Source: Trichomonas tenax
Taxonomy: Eukaryota; Parabasalia; Trichomonadida; Trichomonadidae
DNA: 40,998 nt
Assembly: GCA_023091735.1 (NCBI GenBank)
Contig: JALKBU010000424.1
Location: forward strand, 1 to 40,998
Reading direction: 5' to 3'
This document shows positions 39,319 to 40,998 of this stretch, piece by piece. The translations under genes and the position numbers were made by a program. Position 1 is the stretch's first letter. Every line of letters starts with the position of its first letter. The notes beneath the pieces were generated by a model. That model was not told the DNA's origin. It saw only the letters and a program-made list of their open reading frames with translations, and ran no database searches.

Positions 39319-39503
39319 TTGCGGATTATTTTTAATAAAAATAATTTATTCACTCCTTATTTTTAATAATTCCTCTCATAATGAAATTTTAATTTTTTTT
39401 TTGACATATTTGCTTTTTATCATTATAATAAATTAGGCTATGGCTGTGAATGGTATATTTACAATAAACTATAAGTATTTAACAAACAACGCAAAATTAT
39501 AAA

Positions 39504-40559
39504 TTAATTATAGTTAAAATCATTGTCATCATCCTCTTTCAATGATACGAGTTTCGTCTGTGAGCGAGACAAACCGGCTTTAGCAATGAGAGAAGAGTTA
39601 AGTTCTAATGTATGATATTTAGATTTTCTCGTCACTCTCAAGCTTCCCTTACGTATATTTTGAGGAGAACTCGCGACAGGCTTTGAATTTGGCACATAAT
39701 CAGGGTCATTTAAGAAATCAAAATCTGGCTCAACTCCTCTATTTCCATTCTTGGTGATGATAGAGAGCCTCTCTTTATTTTCCGGTTTATTCATCCGTGG
39801 AAAACTATCTGATTTCGGTGGAGATTTTGGATTTAGGGTCAATTTCTGTGTAATAGCGTTCATATTCAGCGGCTGAACCTGCAGTGTCGGTTTCTGATTG
39901 TTATTAGTATTAGATTTTGGCAAATCGAAGAATTCGTCGTCGGCATCGTTGTTATCTATAAAATTCTTGAGTTTTCCGAGATCAACCAATGGCTGCGATG
40001 CTGCAACAGGTTTTTTGTTGTTTATGAGGTCTGAAAAATCGTCATCATCGTCGAAGATTGGATTTTTGCCCTTTGAATCGTTATCATTTTGAAATTGCGA
40101 TTCTTCGAGCGGACTGTCCCAATTCACGAGGATTCTGTAGTCCATGCGTGTCATTTTATTCTTTTGGTGCTTATTATTTGAAATTTGTTGAGAAGAAGCA
40201 AAAATGAAATATCCTCGAATTTTCTTGAGTGAAGTCGCTTTATCATCAATAATGTCGATGTAAAAACCGATTTGTGATATATTATCGTCGTGTAAATTTA
40301 TGTTTAAATGATCGAAGATCTTTTTCAACTCTTTTTTTAATGATTCGAGCTCCGAATTAGGTTTTGACGTTATATCTACAAAGAAATGGGCATATTCGTG
40401 AATGGATTTTGGACATTTGATTCTTTTATTGCTTTTGCCGATGAAATATTGCGTGTTTCTCTCAGAGATCGCCACCAGCGGCCTCGAAATGTCCAAAAGT
40501 GACAATTCTGGACGCAGAGAGTTAAAGAACTCCAATAGTTCAATTTTCAACTTTTCCAT
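39504..40559 (-). CDS. Acidic, mostly disordered hypothetical protein
   Basis: 351 aa, unrecognised. Residues 1-135 look folded (helix, then alternating strands with KIRGYFIFASSQ). The rest is low-complexity: Asn/Asp/Lys/Pro-rich with acid patches (FDDDDDFSDL, DADDEFFDLP) and a basic RKGSLRVTRKSKYHTL near the end. No signal peptide or membrane segment. It converges on the DOCK gene with only 185 bp between stops. Start supported by TCATTATTATG. A DNA- or protein-binding role is possible, but nothing shows it. Confidence 0.65.
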   Translation of the reverse strand: MEKLKIELLEFFNSLRPELSLLDISRPLVAISERNTQYFIGKSNKRIKCPKSIHEYAHFFVDITSKPNSELESLKKELKKIFDHLNINLHDDNISQIGFYIDIIDDKATSLKKIRGYFIFASSQQISNNKHQKNKMTRMDYRILVNWDSPLEESQFQNDNDSKGKNPIFDDDDDFSDLINNKKPVAASQPLVDLGKLKNFIDNNDADDEFFDLPKSNTNNNQKPTLQVQPLNMNAITQKLTLNPKSPPKSDSFPRMNKPENKERLSIITKNGNRGVEPDFDFLNDPDYVPNSKPVASSPQNIRKGSLRVTRKSKYHTLELNSSLIAKAGLSRSQTKLVSLKEDDDNDFNYN

Positions 40560-40561
40560 AA

Positions 40562-40567
40562 TAATGA
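40562..40567 (-). promoter_or_regulatory. Initiator TCATTA before the gene at 40559
   Basis: Minus-strand TCATTATTATG puts TCATTA 2 bases before the start codon. Confidence 0.55.
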
Positions 40568-40998
40568 AAAAGTGTCAACCGTTATTTTTACTCTTTTGCT
40601 ATTTTCATTTATTTTTCGATTTTTAACATCTCCATATTCTGTCAGTGCTATTTTCATCACTCGGCCAATTTTTGTTGTCAATGCTCTGAAAAACTTAATG
40701 TTTGACTTTTGTCATTGATGCACTATTCAATACTCATTGCGGCGAATATAGATATGCAATTTTTAAATGATTTCATTTTTTGTTGCCTTAGTAGTATATG
40801 CTTGGGGGTTGGTTGTCAGAATTTACATATTATATATAGTGGGGATAATAACCAATTATATATAGTGGGGAAAAACTAAGTTAATTTTTTTTATTATTTA
40901 ATTTTTTAATAAGTATAAAAGAGACTATATATAGATGGTAACGATTCAATCTGAGCTAATGAATAAATTAATTAAAAAGTCAATTAAAGACTTTGATA
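40568..40998. other. AT-rich right-end spacer with a short direct repeat
   Basis: No gene. ATTATATATAGTGGGGA occurs at 40829-40845 and again at 40855-40871, 26 bp apart. A shorter relative (ATATAGTGGGG) is near 8560. Confidence 0.5.

Overview
The window looks like nuclear DNA of a flagellated parabasalid (trichomonad) protist. The genes are mostly intronless and separated by very AT-rich spacers. Many start codons are preceded within about 5-20 bases by a TCA-type initiator like the one known from Trichomonas vaginalis. Several gene families are typical of trichomonads: DUF3447-type ankyrin proteins, TKL kinases with long helical tails, leucine-rich-repeat proteins, and a divergent G-alpha. 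A tRNA-Asp(GUC) is present. Tritrichomonas or Trichomonas is plausible, but I cannot fix the species from sequence alone.

Layout. 1-1534: the 5' end of a leftward gene, a leftward tRNA-Asp, and a glycerophosphodiester phosphodiesterase gene split by one in-frame stop. 1932-3839: a beta-helix protein with a possible EF-hand-like loop and two C-terminal RING fingers. 3840-5813: a gene-free stretch with two inverted-repeat elements; one (4331-4966) has long terminal inverted repeats and a perfect 15-bp flanking direct repeat, like a non-autonomous DNA transposon. 5814-7814: a DZIP1/Iguana-like ciliary zinc-finger protein. 7815-10205: a graveyard with a beta-helix relic, a 57-codon ORF and a decayed ankyrin gene. 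10388-16797: five leftward genes encoding an ARM-like protein, a TKL kinase, radial spoke protein 3 and a small unknown protein (the fifth leftward unit of this half is the G-alpha gene further right). 16798-20581: relics, including a multi-frame leftward coding relic and a clathrin heavy chain fragment with an internal stop. 20582-28442: G-alpha, a PP1-like phosphatase, an LRR protein, a small membrane protein and an RRM protein. 29679-40559: a CARMIL-like LRR/proline-rich protein, a CTD-interacting-domain protein, a DOCK-family exchange factor and an acidic unknown protein.

Functional themes. Two genes point to a cilium (DZIP1-like, RSP3). Another set would fit actin and membrane signalling: DOCK with an N-terminal SH3, a CARMIL-like scaffold with many proline motifs, a membrane-anchored G-alpha, a TKL kinase and a PP1-like phosphatase. 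These are not co-transcribed units. They lie on both strands with separate promoters, so the grouping is only suggestive. The most notable observations are the TIR element with its 15-bp duplication, a G-alpha lacking both catalytic residues, the beta-helix/double-RING fusion, and several freshly broken genes.
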